A stretch of 64,000 nucleotides of DNA from assembly GCF_900104535.1 (NCBI RefSeq), contig NZ_LT629710.1, forward strand, positions 3,128,501-3,192,500, in the 5' to 3' direction. The position numbers and the translations under genes are program-made. Below the pieces are notes generated by a model. That model was not told the origin of the DNA and did not search any database. It saw only the letters and a program-made list of their open reading frames with translations. This stretch comes from Nakamurella panacisegetis. GTDB taxonomy: Bacteria; Actinomycetota; Actinomycetes; Mycobacteriales; Nakamurellaceae. This document shows positions 57,121 through 64,000 of this stretch, piece by piece. Position 1 is the first letter of the stretch, and each line of letters begins with the position of its first letter.

Positions 57121-58066
57121 CCACCGCACCCCCTGTCGGATCGCTCGCCCGGACCGCCGATCTGGAACCCCGCAACACCGCCGACCTGAGCGACGCCGCC
57201 GAACGGGCCGCGGTGCTGGCCGATGCCCTGCCCTGGCTGCGGCAGTTCGCCGGGGCGTTGGTCGTCGTCAAGTACGGCGGGAACGCGATGACCGACGATG
57301 CGCTCAAGCAGGCGTTCGCGGCGGACATGGTCTTCCTGCGCACCGTCGGGCTGCGTCCGGTCATCGTGCACGGCGGCGGACCTCAGATCTCGTCGATGCT
57401 CAAGCGGCTCGGTATGGCCGGTGAGTTCCGGGGCGGTTTCCGCGTCACCACCCCCGAGACCATGGACGTGGTGCGGATGGTGCTGGTCGGGCAGGTCGGC
57501 CGCGAGTTGGTCGGGCTGATCAACAAGCACGGGCCGCTGGCCGTGGGCATGTCCGGTGAGGACGCCGGGCTGTTCACCGCGGCCCGGCGCACGGTCGCCG
57601 TCGACGGCGTCGAGACAGACATCGGGTTGGTCGGCGACGTGGTCGACGTCAACCCGGGCGCCGTCCTCGACCTGCTGGACGCGGGCCGGATCCCGGTGAT
57701 CTCCACTGTCGCCCCGGACATCGACGGCTTGGTGCACAACGTCAACGCCGACACAGCGGCGGCCGCCCTGGCCATCGCCCTGAACGCGTCGAAGCTGGTG
57801 ATGCTGACCGACGTCGAGGGTCTGTACTCGAACTGGCCCGACCGGTCCTCGCTGCTGTCACGGATCTCGGTGTCCGCGCTCGAGAAGATGTTGCCCAGAC
57901 TGGAGTCCGGCATGGTGCCCAAGATGGAGGGGTGCCTGCGCGCCGTGCGGGGCGGTGTCGCCGCGGCCCATGTGATCGACGGCCGCGTACCGCACGCCGT
58001 CCTGCTGGAAATCGTGACCACCCAAGGCATCGGCACCATGGTGGTGCCCGACAAGGAGACGTCGAC

Positions 58067-58070
<4 letters not shown>
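57117..58070 (+). CDS. argB: Acetylglutamate kinase
   Basis: ArgB phosphorylates N-acetylglutamate, usually the feedback-controlled step of arginine synthesis. The 317-aa protein has the amino-acid kinase core: [20 protein letters not shown], and [20 protein letters not shown] and [20 protein letters not shown] near the end. An N-terminal extension of about 40 residues, including an extra helix, resembles that of arginine-inhibited hexameric kinases, so feedback control is likely. Start GTG overlaps argJ, stop overlaps argD. Confidence 0.97.
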
Positions 58071-60225
<2,155 letters not shown>

Positions 60226-60230
60226 CTCCG

Positions 60231-60770
60231 ATGACGACCAGCAACGTCACCCGGGCCGGCGGGGCGGCCGGCGGCTCCGGGAACGTCCCGGCCACCAAGG
60301 CGGCCCGGCACGGCCGGATCACCGACCTGATCCGGGACAGCGCCATCCGCAGCCAGGGAGAGTTGATGGCCCTGCTGGAGGCGGAGGGCCTGCACACCAC
60401 GCAGGCCACGCTCTCTCGTGATCTGGAGGAGCTCGGCGCGCTCAAGCTCCGCGGTGTCGACGGTGGGGCGCCGGTCTACGTCATCCCGGAGGACGGTTCC
60501 CCCCGCCCGATGGCCGGAGGGACGTCCAGGCTGGCCCGGCTGTTCAGCGAGCTGCTGCTCTCCCATGACGCGTCCGGCAACCTGGTCGTGCTCCGCACGC
60601 CACCCGGAGCGGCGCAGTTCCTGGCCTCGGCCATCGACCGGGCCGCCCTGGTCGACGTCATCGGCACCATCGCCGGGGACGACACCATCCTGGTGGTGGC
60701 CCGCGCCGGGCTCAGCGGCGAGGAGCTCGGTCGGCAGCTCGCGGCTTTGGCCCAGGGCGCGACCGACTGA
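60231..60770 (+). CDS. argR: Arginine repressor
   Basis: ArgR binds arginine as a hexamer and represses arginine genes. The 179-aa protein has an N-terminal winged helix with the diagnostic [20 protein letters not shown] (residues about 64-83) and a C-terminal oligomerisation domain that includes [20 protein letters not shown] and [12 protein letters not shown]. The Gly/Ala-rich first 25 residues are an extension. The ATG at 60231 is 5 bp after argF. It probably acts on the argC promoter region. Confidence 0.96.
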   Translation: MTTSNVTRAGGAAGGSGNVPATKAARHGRITDLIRDSAIRSQGELMALLEAEGLHTTQATLSRDLEELGALKLRGVDGGAPVYVIPEDGSPRPMAGGTSRLARLFSELLLSHDASGNLVVLRTPPGAAQFLASAIDRAALVDVIGTIAGDDTILVVARAGLSGEELGRQLAALAQGATD

Positions 60771-62237
<1,467 letters not shown>

Positions 62238-62270
62238 CCCCGTGCCCCGGTCGCCCGTCACCCCGCCCGT

Positions 62271-62358
62271 CCGTGGTTCGGCGTCGCTCCGTGGTTCTGC
62301 GTCGCCCCGTGGTTCTGCGTCGCCCCGTGGTGTGGCGTCGCTCCGTGGTTCGGCGTGG
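62271..62358. repeat. 18-bp tandem repeat, about five copies
   Basis: Units start at 62271, 62289, 62307, 62325 and 62343 (the last cut at 16 bp). The consensus is CCGTGGTTCTGCGTCGCC; copies two and three are identical and the others differ at two or three sites. It lies just after argH and runs into the inverted repeat at 62350. Confidence 0.9.
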
Positions 62359-62435
62359 ATCAACTTCGCAGGCATGGCCGAACCTGATCATTCCTGTCAC
62401 TTCGGTCCCAAATCGATGAAGTTGATCCACGCCGA
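62350..62435. repeat. 18-bp perfect inverted repeat with 50-base loop
   Basis: Arms 62350-62367 and 62418-62435 are perfect complements (core GTGGATCAACTTC). Inside the loop, CCGAA and TTCGG form a second, nested pair. Like the repeat at 3813 it is AT-richer than its surroundings and lies between genes, with no U-run. It ends 18 bp before the mpg start and may limit read-through from argH. Confidence 0.85.
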
Positions 62436-62453
62436 CCAAAGCGGCGGGGCGCG

Positions 62454-63086
62454 ATGACGCCGATCGGCCGCCGGCTGCCGCGGTCCGCCCTGGCCGGCGA
62501 TGCCGTCACCGTGGCACCGACCCTGCTCGGCCGGGTGGTCGTCTCCGACTCACCGGACGGACGGGTCGCGGTCCGCCTGACGGAGGTCGAGGCCTACCGC
62601 GGGGCCGACGACGAGGCCTCGCACGCTTTCCGTGGCCTGACCCGCCGCAACGCCATCATGTTCGACGAGCCGGGCCATCTGTACACCTACTTCGTGTACG
62701 GAATGCACTGGTGCGCCAACATTGTCACCGGACCGGCGGGCCACCCGTCGGCCGTCCTGCTCCGGGCCGGTGAGGTCGTCCTCGGCCATGAGCTGGCGAC
62801 CGCCCGCCGGTCGGAGCGGACCAAGCCAGCCCATCTGGCGCGAGGCCCGGCCGGCCTGGCGTCCGTACTTGGCCTGGCCTCCGCACAGAACGGCGCCGAT
62901 CTCTGCGCCCCCGGCGCGGCCATCTCGGTCCGAACCGGCACGCCGCCCCCGACGGACCTGGTGCTGACCGGACCGCGAGTCGGCGTCAACGTCGGGGTGG
63001 AACAACCGTGGCGCTTCTTCGAGGCCGGGGCCTCGTCCGTCTCGGCGTTCAGGGCTGGGGTGAGGCGTCGTCGCCCAACGCCGTGA
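62454..63086 (+). CDS. 3-methyladenine DNA glycosylase (AAG/MPG family)
   Basis: This 210-aa repair enzyme removes alkylated purines. It has LLGRVVVSD, VRLTEVEAYRGADDEASHAF with the catalytic Glu, YTYFVYGMHWCANIVTG and VLLRAGEV, in the order of the mammalian-type AAG family. GPAGLASVLGL further on is typical. The ATG at 62454 is immediately after the inverted repeat. In actinobacteria this gene often stands next to tyrS, as here. Confidence 0.95.
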   Translation: MTPIGRRLPRSALAGDAVTVAPTLLGRVVVSDSPDGRVAVRLTEVEAYRGADDEASHAFRGLTRRNAIMFDEPGHLYTYFVYGMHWCANIVTGPAGHPSAVLLRAGEVVLGHELATARRSERTKPAHLARGPAGLASVLGLASAQNGADLCAPGAAISVRTGTPPPTDLVLTGPRVGVNVGVEQPWRFFEAGASSVSAFRAGVRRRRPTP

Positions 63087-63159
63087 TGTGGGGGAATCGG
63101 TCATGACGCACCGGCGGTGAGCGTCAAACGACCGGACTTGAAACTGGCAGGATGAAGGA

Positions 63160-64000
63160 GTGCCCGACCAGAACGTGTCAACGCCCGCTTCCGTGCTCGA
63201 CGACCTGCGATGGCGTGGGCTGATCGCCCAGTCGACCGACGAACGGGAGTTGGCCGTCGCCCTCGCCGGGGAGCCGATCACGTTCTACGCGGGATTCGAT
63301 CCCACCGCTCCCAGCCTCCACATCGGCAACCTGGTGCAGCTGCTGACGATGCGGCGCATCCAGAACGCCGGACACTTCCCGTTGGGACTGGTCGGTGGGG
63401 CCACCGGGATGATCGGCGATCCCCGGATGTCCGGAGAGCGGGTGCTCAACGACGCGGACACCGTCGCCGGTTGGGTCAAGAGGATCCAGACTCAGGTGGA
63501 GAAGTACCTGGACTTCGACGGTCCACACGCCGCCCGCATCGTGAACAACCTCGACTGGACCGGGCCGATGAGCGCCATCGACTTCCTCCGGGACGTCGGG
63601 AAGCACTTCCGGATGGGTCGCATGTTGGCCAAGGACACGGTGGCCAACCGCTTGAACAGCGATGAAGGCCTCTCCTTCACCGAGTTCAGCTACCAGATCC
63701 TGCAGGGCATGGACTTCCTGGAGCTCTACCGGCGGTACGGCTGTGTCCTGCAGACCGGCGGCAGCGACCAGTGGGGCAACCTGACCAGTGGGACCGAACT
63801 GATCCGCAAGGTCGAGGGCCGGGCGGTCCACGCCATGGCGACACCCCTGATCACCAAGGCTGACGGCACCAAGTTCGGCAAGACGGAGTCGGGAACGGTG
63901 TGGCTCGACGGTGAGCTGACGTCGCCGTATGCCTTCTACCAGTTCTGGTTCAACACCGAGGATGCCTCGGTCGACTCCCACCTCAAGGTCTTCTCCTTCC
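63160..64000 (+). CDS. tyrS: Tyrosine-tRNA ligase, N-terminal part
   Basis: This class I synthetase charges tRNA-Tyr. The first 280 residues are visible and the frame is open to the window end. The HIGH-like motif is in [19 protein letters not shown] and the KMSKS-like loop in [35 protein letters not shown] and [13 protein letters not shown] supply tyrosine-binding residues. The GTG at 63160 is preceded by GAAGGA, which is close, and CAGGAT at leaderless distance. The anticodon-binding C-terminus lies beyond the window. Confidence 0.96.
   Translation, partial: MPDQNVSTPASVLDDLRWRGLIAQSTDERELAVALAGEPITFYAGFDPTAPSLHIGNLVQLLTMRRIQNAGHFPLGLVGGATGMIGDPRMSGERVLNDADTVAGWVKRIQTQVEKYLDFDGPHAARIVNNLDWTGPMSAIDFLRDVGKHFRMGRMLAKDTVANRLNSDEGLSFTEFSYQILQGMDFLELYRRYGCVLQTGGSDQWGNLTSGTELIRKVEGRAVHAMATPLITKADGTKFGKTESGTVWLDGELTSPYAFYQFWFNTEDASVDSHLKVFSF

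Noticed and set aside
62271..62358. CRISPR-like array
   Set aside because: The 18-bp units are directly tandem with no spacers, and no cas gene is present.

Overview
The window is about 64 kb of high-GC (roughly 70%) chromosome from an actinomycete (Actinomycetota). Evidence is the strong G/C third-position bias, frequent GTG starts, ATGA/GTGA gene overlaps, many leaderless-type promoters (TANNNT 6-7 nt before the start codon) and two gene orders typical of the phylum: fmt-rsmB-rpe-rib and infC-rpmI-rplT-trmH...pheST...argCJBDFR-argH. Content and style suggest a Nakamurella-like or related lineage, but the genus is an inference. No tRNA, rRNA or CRISPR array was seen.

Layout. 0-10 kb: the end of priA, a CCCGG repeat, a GNAT gene, then fmt, rsmB, rpe, ribE, ribBA, ribH and a membrane protein with a PH-like fold (ribD is not in the cluster), followed by an Lrp-type regulator divergent from hppD. 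10-13.4 kb: infC-rpmI-rplT-rRNA methyltransferase behind a long structured leader, with infC starting at ATC. 13.4-17.7 kb: an EamA transporter divergent from a LysR regulator, a candidate small RNA, a beta-propeller/MoaD-like pair and a lone PemK/MazF-like gene.

17.8-27.5 kb is a polymorphic-toxin locus: two WXG100-type proteins, a 1537-aa RHS toxin with an ESX-type N-terminus, and an overlapping immunity candidate. Next to it are an intact ISL3 element with a perfect 8-bp target duplication, the decayed secreted-protein gene it landed in, and the intact lipoprotein/secreted-protein pair that the decayed gene resembles. 27.6-30.4 kb holds a TetR/FAD-monooxygenase pair and a secreted septum-formation-like protein.

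30.5-38.2 kb looks like a defence island: a tight minus-strand set of an EVE/PUA-like protein, a PD-(D/E)XK nuclease candidate, a frameshifted DUF6998-like gene and a SNF2 ATPase, with a nuclease-DUF2075 helicase fusion upstream and a divergent HNH endonuclease. I do not recognise this combination as a described system. 38.5-46 kb is a mix of small metabolic and regulatory genes.

46.4-64 kb returns to the core: pheST, a DUF5998-like gene, an alkaline-phosphatase-fold phosphodiesterase, a large secreted RCC1-repeat protein, argCJBDFR plus argH (argG is not between argR and argH), 3-methyladenine DNA glycosylase and the start of tyrS. The accessory genes between the rRNA methyltransferase and pheS (about 33 kb) interrupt what is a much shorter interval in, for example, Mycobacterium tuberculosis.
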